DNA of 64,000 nucleotides from JAPOXR01 sp964291445. Lineage in GTDB: Bacteria; Pseudomonadota; Alphaproteobacteria; Rhodobacterales; Rhodobacteraceae. The translations under genes and the position numbers were made by a program. Of the stretch, positions 52,175 through 61,049 are shown in pieces. The notes beneath the pieces were generated by a model. The model was not told the origin of the DNA and ran no database searches. It saw only the letters and a list, made by a program, of their open reading frames with translations. The stretch is taken from positions 124,001 to 188,000 of the forward strand of contig OZ219864.1 of NCBI GenBank assembly GCA_964291445.2, in the 5' to 3' direction. Numbering within the stretch: position 1 is the first letter of the stretch; each line of letters opens with the position of its first letter.

Positions 52175-53724
52175 GCTCCCCTGCCCCACATCCGGGCCAG
52201 CACGGTGCCGACCGCATGCGGGTCGAATTCGGTCCAGCGGGCGGCAATGACCTGGTCGGGCCGCACCAGGTAGATGGCCGACTCCTCGTCGCCAAGATAG
52301 CGCTCCCGTACCAAATCACTGCCGGCCACCGACATCGCCCTGGTGCCCGGCACCGCCGGCGGGCGGCAGCCGATGCCCAGCAGTACCGGCTCCCGGCCAA
52401 GCCGGTCAATCAGCCACTCGCTACCGAGCGGCGCGTCCGGCGCCACCACTCCCGGCCGCGAGGCCGATGGCAGGCTCGGCGAGTCCGGGGTGTCAAGATT
52501 GTAGGTGCAGGGAGTGGAAAGGCGGCCGGAATTGACCCATCGGCGCATCGGCTCGCTGGTCGCCGCCAGTTTCAGAGTCTGGTCACGTAGCTGCCTCTCC
52601 CAGCCATCGGCCGGCGACATGAATCTCGTGGTCCGGGTCGAGTTGGCGATGTTCTCGTCGGCGCCCTGGACCCGTTCCGCATCGTAATCGGCCAGGATTG
52701 ACGGCGACGCCCTGCCCTTGATGATGGCCGCCAGCCGCCAGCACAGGCTGTCGACGTCCTGGAGGCCGCCATTGCCGCCCCTGGCGCCAAAGGGCGAGAC
52801 CACATGGGCGGAATCGCCGGCAAAGATGACCCGCCCATGCACGAAGCGCTGCAGCCGCCGGCACTGGAAGGTGTAGACCGACACCCATTCGAGCCGGAAT
52901 TCGCGGCCTTCGACAACCCTGTCGATCCTCGGAATGACATTCTGCGGCAGCCGCTCCATGGCCGGGTCGGCATCGGGACCGAGCTGCAGGTCAATGCGGT
53001 AGATGTTGTCAGGCTGCTTGTGCAGGAGTGCCGACTGGCCGCCGTGGAATTCCGGCTCGAACCAGAACCTCCGCTCCGACGGGAACTCGCCCGCCATTTC
53101 GATGTCGGTGATGAGAAAACGGTCCTCGAAGATCTCGCCCTCGAAGTCGAGGCCCAGGAGCGCCCGGGCCTGTGACCGAACCCCGTCGCAGGCCAACAGG
53201 TACTCCGCCTCCAGCTCGTAGCTTCCCGATTGGGTCTCGACTGTTGCCGTCACCATGCCGGGACCTGCTTCCAGCGCCGTCAGGGTGCTTTGGAGCCGCA
53301 ACTCGACCAGGTCGCAGCCCGCCGCCCGCTCCAGCAGATACTCCTCGACATGGAATTGCTGCAGATTGATGAAGGCCGGGCGCTTGTGCCCCTCTTCCGG
53401 CAGCAGATCGAAGCTGAACAGCTCCCGGTTGCCGTGATAGGTGCGCCCGACCTTCCACATCACCCCCCTGCCGACCGCCCGGTCACCTACCCCCAACCGG
53501 TCGAAGATTTCCAACGACCGCTTCGACCAGCATATGGCCCGGGAGCCAACGGCAATCGAATCGCGCCCCTCCAGCACCACGGAGCGGATGCCGTGGCTAG
53601 CCAGTTCGATGGCGGCGGCAAGTCCGACCGGACCCGCCCCGACGATGATGACGCTCCGGCGTGGCTCGGGGCCCCGCAACCCGGGCGGCGGCACGAAGTC
53701 GAACATTCCTGGCGGCAGCGGCAT
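52171..53724 (-). CDS. FAD-dependent aromatic monooxygenase (PHBH/MhpA type)
   Basis: 517 residues. The dinucleotide-binding motif VGAGPVGLAAAIELASHG lies near 27-44, the DG motif LLACDGVRSQAR near 178, and the second FAD motif GDSAHVVSPFGARGGNGGLQD (quoted here as GDSAHVVSPFGARGGN) near 305. This is the group A flavoprotein hydroxylase family that adds a hydroxyl group to an activated aromatic ring using NAD(P)H and oxygen. In the homogentisate operon it may produce homogentisate or a related hydroquinone from a hydroxyphenyl acid; that is inference. It is followed by the DUF2783 gene. Confidence 0.92.
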   Translation of the reverse strand: MPLPPGMFDFVPPPGLRGPEPRRSVIIVGAGPVGLAAAIELASHGIRSVVLEGRDSIAVGSRAICWSKRSLEIFDRLGVGDRAVGRGVMWKVGRTYHGNRELFSFDLLPEEGHKRPAFINLQQFHVEEYLLERAAGCDLVELRLQSTLTALEAGPGMVTATVETQSGSYELEAEYLLACDGVRSQARALLGLDFEGEIFEDRFLITDIEMAGEFPSERRFWFEPEFHGGQSALLHKQPDNIYRIDLQLGPDADPAMERLPQNVIPRIDRVVEGREFRLEWVSVYTFQCRRLQRFVHGRVIFAGDSAHVVSPFGARGGNGGLQDVDSLCWRLAAIIKGRASPSILADYDAERVQGADENIANSTRTTRFMSPADGWERQLRDQTLKLAATSEPMRRWVNSGRLSTPCTYNLDTPDSPSLPSASRPGVVAPDAPLGSEWLIDRLGREPVLLGIGCRPPAVPGTRAMSVAGSDLVRERYLGDEESAIYLVRPDQVIAARWTEFDPHAVGTVLARMWGRGA

Positions 53725-53751
53725 GGTCGATCCGGTCCCGTTCGGGCGGCG

Positions 53752-54702
53752 CTACCCTTGCAGCGCCTCCCACATTGCAAGATCACGCTCGGCGGTCCAG
53801 ATACGCGGGTGGCCGATACCGCGCGCCTCGTCGAAGGCCCGAGCGACGTTGAAGGGCAGGCAGTGCTCGTAGATTGCATAATCGGCAAAACGGCTGTCGC
53901 AGGCATCCCGCACCGCGTCCCAGGCCTGTTTCAGCGAACCGCCAGCGGCGGCGACACGCTGTGCCGGCCGGTAGGTCGCCTCGAGGAATTCCCGGGTGCC
54001 GTCCAGGCCGGCCGCCACCAGTTCCGGCGAATCGAGCGCGTCGCCGCGACCGGGAGCAATGGCCAACGGCCGGAAGCCCGCGACCGCGTCGAGCGTGGCG
54101 CCCCAATCGGCGAAATGCCCGTCGCCGCAATAGCAGGCAGACCGGTATTCGACGATGTCGCCGGTGAACATGACCTGCTCATCCGGCACCCAGATCACCG
54201 CATCACCGGCGGTGTGCGCCAGTCCCGGCGTCATGAGTTCGATCCGCCGCTGCCCCAAATAGACGGTCATGCGGTCATTGAAGGTGGTGGTTGGCCAGGT
54301 CAGGCCGGGAATCGATTCATGGCCGGCAAAGAGCCGCGGGAAGCGCTGGAACTCGCTTTGCCAATCCTCCATCCCCCGCTCCACCACCATCCCTCGCGCC
54401 GTCTCGGACATGATGATCTCGGGCGCCGCGTAGGCCGATGCGCCGAGTACCCGAACCGCGTGGTAATGGGTGAGCACCAGATGCGAGATCGGCTTGTCGG
54501 TCACCTTGCGGACCTCGTCGATGACCTTCCGGGCCAAATCCGGGGTTGCCTGCGCCTCGATCACCATCACCGACTCGTCGCCGATGATCACGCCCGAATT
54601 GGGATCGCCCTCGGCGGTGAAGGCATAGAGGCCACGGCCGATCTCGGTGAATGTCGTCGTCTTCTCGCCAAGGTCTCCCTGCGATGCGAATGCCCGAGTC
54701 AT
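53752..54702 (-). CDS. MBL-fold hydrolase with altered metal motif
   Basis: 316 residues. The first metal loop reads THYHAVRVLGAS: His-x-His is kept but the usual Asp-His that follows is Val-Arg, so a standard dinuclear site is unlikely. HTAGDAVIWVP (His) and FTGDIVEYRS (Asp) are present. The C-terminal 100 residues form a helical extension (QAWDAVRDACDSRFADYAIYE). Its stop codon is 27 bases from the FAD monooxygenase start and its ATG touches the fahA stop. Role in the pathway is unknown; it may hydrolyse a lactone or thioester. Confidence 0.88.
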   Translation of the reverse strand: MTRAFASQGDLGEKTTTFTEIGRGLYAFTAEGDPNSGVIIGDESVMVIEAQATPDLARKVIDEVRKVTDKPISHLVLTHYHAVRVLGASAYAAPEIIMSETARGMVVERGMEDWQSEFQRFPRLFAGHESIPGLTWPTTTFNDRMTVYLGQRRIELMTPGLAHTAGDAVIWVPDEQVMFTGDIVEYRSACYCGDGHFADWGATLDAVAGFRPLAIAPGRGDALDSPELVAAGLDGTREFLEATYRPAQRVAAAGGSLKQAWDAVRDACDSRFADYAIYEHCLPFNVARAFDEARGIGHPRIWTAERDLAMWEALQG

Positions 54703-55716
54703 CTATCCTGCTCCAATCTTGCGGACTTCCTGTTCAATCTCGCCAAAGATCGACCTGCCCTGCCTGTCTTCCATCCAGATCCTGACCCGGTCGCCGAACC
54801 GCAGGAACGGCGTGATCGGGCTGCCATGGCGAATGGTCTCCACCGTTCTCACCTCGGCGATGCAGGAATAGCCGACACCGCCCTCGCCGATCCGCTTGCC
54901 CGGACCGCCATCGAGCTTGTTCGATATGGTGCCGGTGCCGATGATGGAGCCGGCGGCCAGCTCCCGCGTGCGGGCAGCATGGGCAATCAGGGTCGGGATG
55001 TCGAACACCATGTCGGTGCCGGCATCGGCCCGACCAAAGGGCTCACCATTGACATCGACCCGCATCGGCAGGTGCAGCCGGCTCCCGTCCCAGGCCTCGC
55101 CAAGCTCGTCCGGCGTGACCGCGACCGGCGAGAAGGCCGAGGCCGGCTTCGACTGGAAGAAGCCGAAACCCTTGGCCAGTTCCGCCGGGATCAGATTGCG
55201 CAGGCTGACATCATTGACCAGCATGAACAGCCTGGCAAAGCTGCCGGCCTCGTCGGCGCGCACTCCTTGCGGGACATCGGCGGTGATCACCGCGATTTCC
55301 GCCTCGAGATCGATGCCGAATTCCTCGGACTGCACGCGGATGTCATCACGCGGGCCGACAAAACTGTCCGAGCCGCCCTGGTAGATGAGCGGGTCGGTGT
55401 AGAAACTCTCCGGAATCTCGGCGCCGCGGGCCCGCCTGACCAGCTCGACATGGTTCACATAGGCCGACCCGTCAGCCCATTGATAGGCGCGGGGAAGCGG
55501 CGATTCTGCGTGGCATTGGTCGAAGCCCGGGGCAGCGCGATCAACCTCGAGTTCCGCTGCCAGCGCTTCAAGACCTGGCAGCACCGTGTCCCAGTCATCA
55601 AGGGCCGCCTGCAATGTCGGCGCCACGTGGCCGGCCGGCACATACCGGCCGAGATCCGGCGACACCACCACCAGCCGGCCGTCCCGGGTGCCATCCCTGA
55701 GCGTTGCGAGCTTCAT
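54703..55716 (-). CDS. fahA: Fumarylacetoacetase (fumarylacetoacetate hydrolase family)
   Basis: 337 residues. It opens MKLATLRDGTRDGRLVVVS, has YQWADGSAYVNHVELVRRAR, then the metal and catalytic region GIDLEAEIAVITADVP (Glu pair), and GSIIGTGTISNK with GPGKRIGEGGVGYSC (the GTGT and Lys marks). This is the bacterial 330-residue fumarylacetoacetase class, splitting 4-fumarylacetoacetate to fumarate and acetoacetate, the last step of the homogentisate pathway. It overlaps the upstream MBL gene by 4 bases. Confidence 0.93.
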   Translation of the reverse strand: MKLATLRDGTRDGRLVVVSPDLGRYVPAGHVAPTLQAALDDWDTVLPGLEALAAELEVDRAAPGFDQCHAESPLPRAYQWADGSAYVNHVELVRRARGAEIPESFYTDPLIYQGGSDSFVGPRDDIRVQSEEFGIDLEAEIAVITADVPQGVRADEAGSFARLFMLVNDVSLRNLIPAELAKGFGFFQSKPASAFSPVAVTPDELGEAWDGSRLHLPMRVDVNGEPFGRADAGTDMVFDIPTLIAHAARTRELAAGSIIGTGTISNKLDGGPGKRIGEGGVGYSCIAEVRTVETIRHGSPITPFLRFGDRVRIWMEDRQGRSIFGEIEQEVRKIGAG

Positions 55717-56600
55717 GACCGGTCTCTCCTGATTTCGAGCAGATCATGGCCGATGGTCAGCGCGCCATCCCAGGCGCTGCGTGCCTCCTCGATCCAGTCG
55801 GCCTCGCCGATCGACGGACAATCGGCGGGCACCAGGTGATGTAGAACCAAATGGCCGACCCCGGCATCGCGGGCGATTGCCGCCGCCTGCGCCGGCAGGC
55901 TGTGGCTTGCATGCAGGTGCTCGCGCAACCGGGCGGCATTCGGGGTGTGGGACACGATCCAGTCAACCCCGCCGGCCAGCATGGCTTCATGGACCAGGAT
56001 GTCGCTGCCCCGGGCAAAATCGACCAGCGGCGGGAAGCTGGCCGTGTCCGAGCTGAAAGTCACGCTCCATCCTTCCGTATCGAAACGCAGCGCGTAGCAT
56101 TCGGTAATCGGCGGATGTTCAACCCGCAGCGCCGACACCTGGCAGAAGGGGCAACCGATGCCGCCCTCGCCAAACTCGATCACCTCAACAAGCTCGCGAA
56201 GATCGACCCGTCCCTCATCCCTGATCCGCAGCTCGATATCGAATTGCATCGAGCGCAGGAAATGGTCGAGGCAGTCGCCGGTCCCGCGCGGACCATGGAC
56301 CCTGATCGGTCGGTTGAGCCCGCTGGTCCAGGCCGTGTGCAGGAGCGGGCCCAGCTCCAGGACGTGATCCGAGTGCAGGTGGGTAATGAAGATCCCATCG
56401 ATTTCGGTCAGGGCCAGGCCGGCGGCAACCGCGCTGCGCGTCACCCCGAGGCCGCAATCAACGATGCATGCGCAGCCGTCGATCACCAGTAGCGACGAGG
56501 TCGGCATGCGGTCGGGCGAGCGCAACGCCGGCCCGCCCTTGGTTCCAAGCAACACCAGGCGGTCATCGCCCGCCTTGCCAGCCATGCGGTCGAGAGGCAC
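55713..56600 (-). CDS. MBL-fold hydrolase (arylsulfatase/RNase Z-like)
   Basis: 295 residues from GTG 56600, two bases after the hmgA stop. The classical HLHSDH metal motif is intact (near 74-79), with FSSDTASF (Asp), VHEAMLAG and HLVLHHLVPAD supplying later ligands. The layout resembles AtsA/RNase Z-type enzymes. It is the second MBL gene in the operon and, unlike the first, has a full metal site. A lactone- or ester-hydrolysing side step in aromatic catabolism is a guess from position. Confidence 0.88.
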   Translation of the reverse strand: MPLDRMAGKAGDDRLVLLGTKGGPALRSPDRMPTSSLLVIDGCACIVDCGLGVTRSAVAAGLALTEIDGIFITHLHSDHVLELGPLLHTAWTSGLNRPIRVHGPRGTGDCLDHFLRSMQFDIELRIRDEGRVDLRELVEVIEFGEGGIGCPFCQVSALRVEHPPITECYALRFDTEGWSVTFSSDTASFPPLVDFARGSDILVHEAMLAGGVDWIVSHTPNAARLREHLHASHSLPAQAAAIARDAGVGHLVLHHLVPADCPSIGEADWIEEARSAWDGALTIGHDLLEIRRDRS

Positions 56601-56602
56601 GG

Positions 56603-57976
56603 TCAGGAACTGCCTTCCGGGGTTCCGTCAAACTTGCGGGCAAGCGGGGCCCAGCAATCGATGTAGTCGTGCTGCAATGGCGCCTCCTCGGCGGCAAACC
56701 GCGTGAGATGCTGCGGAAAGCGGGTCTCGAACATGAAGCTCATGGTGTTGTCCATCCTGGTCGGGCGCAGCTGCGCATTGGTCGCCGCCTCGAAGGCATC
56801 GCGATCGGGGCCATGCGGCAGCATCATGTTGTGCAGGCTGAGCCCGCCGGGAATAAATCCTTCCGGCTTGGCATCATACACGCCATGAATGTTGCCCATC
56901 AATTCCGACATGATGTTCTTGTGATACCAGGGCGGACGGAAGGTGTGCTCGGCGACATTCCAGCGCTCCCGGAACAGGATGAAATCAACATTGGCGGTCC
57001 CTTCAAACCCGGATGGCGCCGTGAGCACGGTAAAGATCGACGGGTCGGGATGATCGAACAGCACCGCGCCGACCGGCGAGAATGTCGACAAATCGTATTT
57101 GCACGGCGCGTAGTTGCCGTGCCAGGCCACGATGTCCAGCGGTGAATGGCCAATCTCGCAGCGATGAAACCCGCCGCACCACTTGACGGTCACGGTAGAG
57201 GTGGCCTCCCGGTCCTCGAAGAACGCCGCCGGCGTCTTGAAATCACGCGGGTTCGCCAGGCAGTTGGCGCCGATCGGGCCACGGTTCGGCAGGTCGAACT
57301 TGGAGCCGTAATTCTCGCACACGAAACCGCGGGCAGGACCGTCCACGACCTCGCAGCGGAACGTCAGCCCGCGCGGGATAACAGCGATCTCGCCAGGAAC
57401 AATGTCGATGATCCCCATCTCGGTGCAGAAGCGAAGCCCGCCAAGCTGGGCCACGACCAGCAGTTCCGAATCGGCCGAGTAGAAATACTCGTCCTGCATC
57501 GATTCGGTCGCCAGGTAGACATGCGCCGCCATGCCGGTCTGCGTGTTGACATCACCGGCGGTGGTCATGGTCCGCATGCCGGCAAGAAAGGTCAGACCCT
57601 CGCCCGTGGCCGGCACCGGATCCCAGCGATACTGGCCCAGCGAGATGACATCGTCCAGCACATGCGGCGCCGTCTTCCAGTACGGCATGTCGATCTTCGA
57701 GAATGTCGAGGTATGGCGGACCGACGGCCGGATGCGATAGCACCAACTTCGTTCATTCTGCCCGCGCGGCGCCGTGAATGGCGTGCCCGACAATTGTTCG
57801 GCATAGAGTCCATAGCGGCATTTCTGCGGGCTGTTCTGCCCCTGTGGCAACGCCCCCGGCAAGGCCTCGGTCTCGAAATCATTGCCGAATCCCGGCATGT
57901 AGCCGGCCATCATGACGGAAGATTCCGCCGGCTCCGCCGAAATCGTCATTGCCGGTGAGCCTGACATGTCATTCAT
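56603..57976 (-). CDS. hmgA: Homogentisate 1,2-dioxygenase
   Basis: 457 residues, full length. GYMPGFGNDFETEALPGALP and NSPQKCRYGLYAEQLSGTPF open the protein; FRPPWYHKNIMSELMG holds the His and Glu iron ligands and SLHNMMLPHGPD the second His. The enzyme opens the homogentisate ring to maleylacetoacetate with Fe(II) and oxygen. It is the first gene of a six-gene minus-strand operon and faces the marR-maiA-thiolase unit across a 145-base control region with two palindromes. Confidence 0.97.
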   Translation of the reverse strand: MNDMSGSPAMTISAEPAESSVMMAGYMPGFGNDFETEALPGALPQGQNSPQKCRYGLYAEQLSGTPFTAPRGQNERSWCYRIRPSVRHTSTFSKIDMPYWKTAPHVLDDVISLGQYRWDPVPATGEGLTFLAGMRTMTTAGDVNTQTGMAAHVYLATESMQDEYFYSADSELLVVAQLGGLRFCTEMGIIDIVPGEIAVIPRGLTFRCEVVDGPARGFVCENYGSKFDLPNRGPIGANCLANPRDFKTPAAFFEDREATSTVTVKWCGGFHRCEIGHSPLDIVAWHGNYAPCKYDLSTFSPVGAVLFDHPDPSIFTVLTAPSGFEGTANVDFILFRERWNVAEHTFRPPWYHKNIMSELMGNIHGVYDAKPEGFIPGGLSLHNMMLPHGPDRDAFEAATNAQLRPTRMDNTMSFMFETRFPQHLTRFAAEEAPLQHDYIDCWAPLARKFDGTPEGSS

Positions 57977-58013
57977 CTCGTGCCTGCAGCATTGCCCTGC
58001 CCCACGCTATATC

Positions 58014-58052
58014 GTTGCACCTGCAACAAAGTCAAGCGCCGCGGTTGCAACC
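58014..58052. promoter_or_regulatory. Candidate MarR operators between hmgA and marR
   Basis: GTTGC (58014-58018) with GCAAC (58023-58027) and the perfect 10-base palindrome GGTTGCAACC (58043-58052) share the GTTGCAAC theme. They are 29 bases apart centre to centre, roughly three helical turns, in the divergent promoter gap. Confidence 0.6.
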
Positions 58053-58121
58053 GGCATTGACAATCTCCATGATCGGGAGTCGGCGACATGACTGGCCAGG
58101 CCGGGAGAGATTTTGAGAGAG

Positions 58122-58550
58122 ATGGCCGAATTTGACCTCGATCAGTTCCTGCCCTACCGGGTCAGTGTCCTGGCCCAGCAATTGAGCCGGGAATTCGAGG
58201 ATTGTTACCGGGACCGGTTCGGCATCCGGGTGGCGGAATGGAGGATCATGGCCCATCTGTGGCAATCAGGACCGGCCAGCATGTGCGAGGTCGGTCTGCG
58301 GGCCAACCTGCACAAATCCCGGGTCAGCCGCGCCGCCGACCGGCTCGAGACTGCCGGCCATGTCACCAGGACCGCCAATTCCCAGGACCGGCGCCTGGTC
58401 GATCTTGAGCTGACACCCGGTGGCAGGGCGATGATGATGGAGTTGATCCCGCTGGCCAATGACTACCAGGCAAGGTTGCTGGCCGTTCTCGGCAAGGACA
58501 GGGAGGCCTTCCGGCACGGGATCGCCCGGCTCCAGGGAGGGCGCCGATGA
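58122..58550 (+). CDS. MarR-family regulator of the homogentisate locus
   Basis: 142 residues from ATG 58122; a TTG at 58113 is possible. The winged helix fits MarR: VAEWRIMAHLWQSGPASMCEV, LHKSRVSRAADRLETAGHV, then TRTANSQDRRLVDLELTPGG with the wing. Position between hmgA and maiA, and palindromes upstream, suggest it represses both operons until an aromatic acid binds, as HmgR-type regulators do. Its stop overlaps maiA by 4 bases. Confidence 0.92.
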   Translation: MAEFDLDQFLPYRVSVLAQQLSREFEDCYRDRFGIRVAEWRIMAHLWQSGPASMCEVGLRANLHKSRVSRAADRLETAGHVTRTANSQDRRLVDLELTPGGRAMMMELIPLANDYQARLLAVLGKDREAFRHGIARLQGGRR

Positions 58551-59203
58551 AGCCCCTCCTTTACGACTATTGGCGCTCCTCGGCCGCATACCGCGTCCGC
58601 ATCGCGCTGGGGCTGGCCGGGATCGACTTCGACACCTGCCCCGTCGATCTTGTGGCGGGCGAGCAGAAAAGCGAAGCCCATCTCGCCCGCAATCCGCAGG
58701 GGCTGGTTCCCACCCTCGAGATCGACGGTCACGTGCTGTCGCAATCGCTGGCCATCATCGAATATCTCGACGAGCGGGGATATTGCCGGCTCCTGCCCCA
58801 ACGCCCCGCCGAACGGGCCCGGGTGCGGGCCCTGTCCTGCGCCATCGCCATGGAAATCCACCCGATCTGCAATATCACGGTCGCCAGGCAGGCGGCGATC
58901 GTGGCCGGAGTTCCGGAGGAGGAGGCAATGGAATCGGGACCATTCGCTGACTGGATGCGGCGCTTCATCCCACCGGGACTTGCCGCCTTCGAGCGGCTTC
59001 TCGATCATCCGGCGACCGGAAAGTTCTGCCATGGCGACATGCCGACCATGGCCGATATCTGCCTGCTGCCGCAAATCTACAATGCAAGACGCAGGGGAAT
59101 TTCAATCGAATCGCTGACAATCCTGTCCGGCATCGCCGGCAGGCTGGAAGCGATTGACGCATTCCGGAAGGCACATCCGGACAATTTCAGGGAGGATGAG
59201 TGA
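58547..59203 (+). CDS. maiA: Maleylacetoacetate isomerase (zeta-class GST)
   Basis: 218 residues. YDYWRSSAAYRVRIALGL carries the SSxxxxR glutathione motif; NPQGLVPTLEIDGHVLSQSLAIIEYLDE is the thioredoxin-like lobe (quoted in part) and MADICLLPQIYNARR the helical lobe. It converts maleylacetoacetate to fumarylacetoacetate using glutathione, the step between HmgA and FahA. Confidence 0.95.
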   Translation: MKPLLYDYWRSSAAYRVRIALGLAGIDFDTCPVDLVAGEQKSEAHLARNPQGLVPTLEIDGHVLSQSLAIIEYLDERGYCRLLPQRPAERARVRALSCAIAMEIHPICNITVARQAAIVAGVPEEEAMESGPFADWMRRFIPPGLAAFERLLDHPATGKFCHGDMPTMADICLLPQIYNARRRGISIESLTILSGIAGRLEAIDAFRKAHPDNFREDE

Positions 59204-60385
59204 GTGACTGAAGATATCGTGGTTCTTGGCGGCGCCCGCACGGCAATCGGCACCTTCGGCGGCACCCTCGCCGGCACAACGCCAATCGACATGGCCGCCC
59301 ATGTGGCATCCTCGGCCATAGAGCGCACCGGCGCCGACCCGGAGGCAGTCGGGCATGTGGCATTCGGCCACGTGATCAATACCGAGCCCCGCGACATGTA
59401 CCTGTCGCGGGTGGCGGCGCTGAAAGCAGGCATACCGGACACGGTGCCAGCCATGAATGTCAACCGGCTCTGCGGCTCGGGAGCGCAGGCCGTGGTCTCG
59501 GTGATGCAATCCCTGCAACTCGGTGATGCCGAGATCGGCCTTGCCGGCGGCGCCGAATGCATGAGCCGGTCACCCTACTATCTTGCCGATGGCCGCTGGG
59601 GCAAAAAGATGGGCCATACCAGCGTCATCGACGCCTTGCTGGGGGCGCTGTCCTGCCCGTTCGACACCGGGCATATGGGGGTGACGGCCGAGAATGTTGC
59701 CGCCGAGAACGGCATCGACCGTGACAGCCAGGACAGCTTCGCCCTCGAGAGCCAGCGTCGGGCGGCCGTCGCCATCGAGGATGGCCGCTTCGAGAGCCAG
59801 ATCGCGCCGATGACCATTCGCAGCCGCCGCACCGGGACCGAATTCGCCGTCGACGAACATCCGCGGGCCACCACCATGGATGACCTCGCCGGGCTCAAGC
59901 CCGCCTTTGCCAAGGATGGCACCGTGACCCCCGGCAATTCCTCGGGAATCAACGACGGGGCCGCGGCCGTCGTGCTGGCAACCGCCTCCTCGGCCCGCCG
60001 TCACGGCCTCAAGCCACGGGCCCGCATTACCGGCTATGCCCATGCCGGGGTGCGCCCGGACATCATGGGCATCGGGCCGGTCCCCGCCGTCAGGAAGCTT
60101 GCCGGCAAGCTCGGCATCGAGATCGGCGATTTCGACCTCATCGAGGCCAACGAGGCCTTTGCCGCCCAGGCGCTGGCCGTCAACCGGCAGCTCGATCTTG
60201 ATCCAGGCAAGGTCAACCCCAATGGCGGGGCCATCGCCCTTGGTCACCCGATCGGGGCCACCGGCGCCATCCTGGTCCTCAAGGCCCTGCACGAGCTCGA
60301 GCGCAGCGGCAAGTCCACCGCCCTGATCACTATGTGCATCGGCGGCGGCCAGGGAATTGCCCTGGCGATGGAACGAACGAACTGA
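59204..60385 (+). CDS. Acetyl-CoA acetyltransferase (thiolase)
   Basis: 393 residues from a GTG immediately after the maiA stop. NVNRLCGSGAQAV holds the nucleophilic Cys (about 88), GGAIALGHPIGATG the catalytic His (about 350) and CIGGGQGIA the second Cys. It joins or splits acetoacetyl-CoA. In this operon it could recover acetyl-CoA from the acetoacetate made by FahA, though no CoA transferase is encoded here. Confidence 0.95.
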   Translation: MTEDIVVLGGARTAIGTFGGTLAGTTPIDMAAHVASSAIERTGADPEAVGHVAFGHVINTEPRDMYLSRVAALKAGIPDTVPAMNVNRLCGSGAQAVVSVMQSLQLGDAEIGLAGGAECMSRSPYYLADGRWGKKMGHTSVIDALLGALSCPFDTGHMGVTAENVAAENGIDRDSQDSFALESQRRAAVAIEDGRFESQIAPMTIRSRRTGTEFAVDEHPRATTMDDLAGLKPAFAKDGTVTPGNSSGINDGAAAVVLATASSARRHGLKPRARITGYAHAGVRPDIMGIGPVPAVRKLAGKLGIEIGDFDLIEANEAFAAQALAVNRQLDLDPGKVNPNGGAIALGHPIGATGAILVLKALHELERSGKSTALITMCIGGGQGIALAMERTN

Positions 60386-60392
60386 TCAACCG

Positions 60393-60417
60393 GACCGGGC
60401 GGCAGGCCGCCCCGGTC
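60393..60417. terminator. Bidirectional terminator-like stem between thiolase and DUF2306 genes
   Basis: GACCGGG (60393-60399) pairs with CCCGGTC (60411-60417), continued by CGGC/GCCG with one bulged base. It lies between two convergent genes and includes the stop region of the leftward one. Confidence 0.6.
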
Positions 60418-60811
60418 AGCCAAAGACAACCTGGTGCATGGTCCGGCCCGGCAGCAAGGTAAACACGCCGGCCACGACCAGCGCACAGCTGAAGGTGATG
60501 ATCATGGCCTGCCTGTGCGCCGTGACCTGGCCCCGTCGAATACCCCTGATACCGAAGTACAGACCGCCCAGGGTCACGAATACCAGCAGGTGAATCGGGC
60601 TGAAGGGCCCGAAAGTCCGGTATTCGTTGATGAAGAGCGACGAGACGGCCACGTAGACCATGAGCGCCACCCACGCCCAGCCAAGCACGACATGGGACGA
60701 GGTGCCCTTGCGCCGAACCAGCTGCACGCTGCCGATCACCAGCGCAACAAGGGCGGCGATCGCATGGCTTGGAATTGGAGTCTCCGCCCCGATCAGCGGC
60801 GCCAAATTCAT
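60416..60811 (-). CDS. DUF2306-like small membrane protein
   Basis: 131 residues from ATG 60811. Four hydrophobic spans (IAALVALVIGSVQLV, VLGWAWVALMVYVAVSSLF, IHLLVFVTLGGLYFGI, MIITFSCALVVAGVFTLL), with His-rich loops HVVLGW and HRQAMIITF. This matches the DUF2306 pattern of inner-membrane proteins of unknown role. A longer frame to 60856 lacks support. Confidence 0.8.
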   Translation of the reverse strand: MNLAPLIGAETPIPSHAIAALVALVIGSVQLVRRKGTSSHVVLGWAWVALMVYVAVSSLFINEYRTFGPFSPIHLLVFVTLGGLYFGIRGIRRGQVTAHRQAMIITFSCALVVAGVFTLLPGRTMHQVVFG

Positions 60812-61049
60812 GCTGGACCCCGGTTGCCTCCCATCCTCAAACCCGATCCCGGCCATCTACCGAATCGGACCGCCATCAGGATGACCCGACCAGGAACCCC
60901 ACGCAACCCCACCGCGGGCAGGCAGCACCCATCCGTGGAGAATTCACGACCTGTTGCGGCTCTCCCCAACCAGTTCCCCACGGGTTGTGACCAACCGCCA
61001 CCCGACATCCAAGGGAACAAACCCCCAAACGGCTCCCCGCTGCCGGCAT

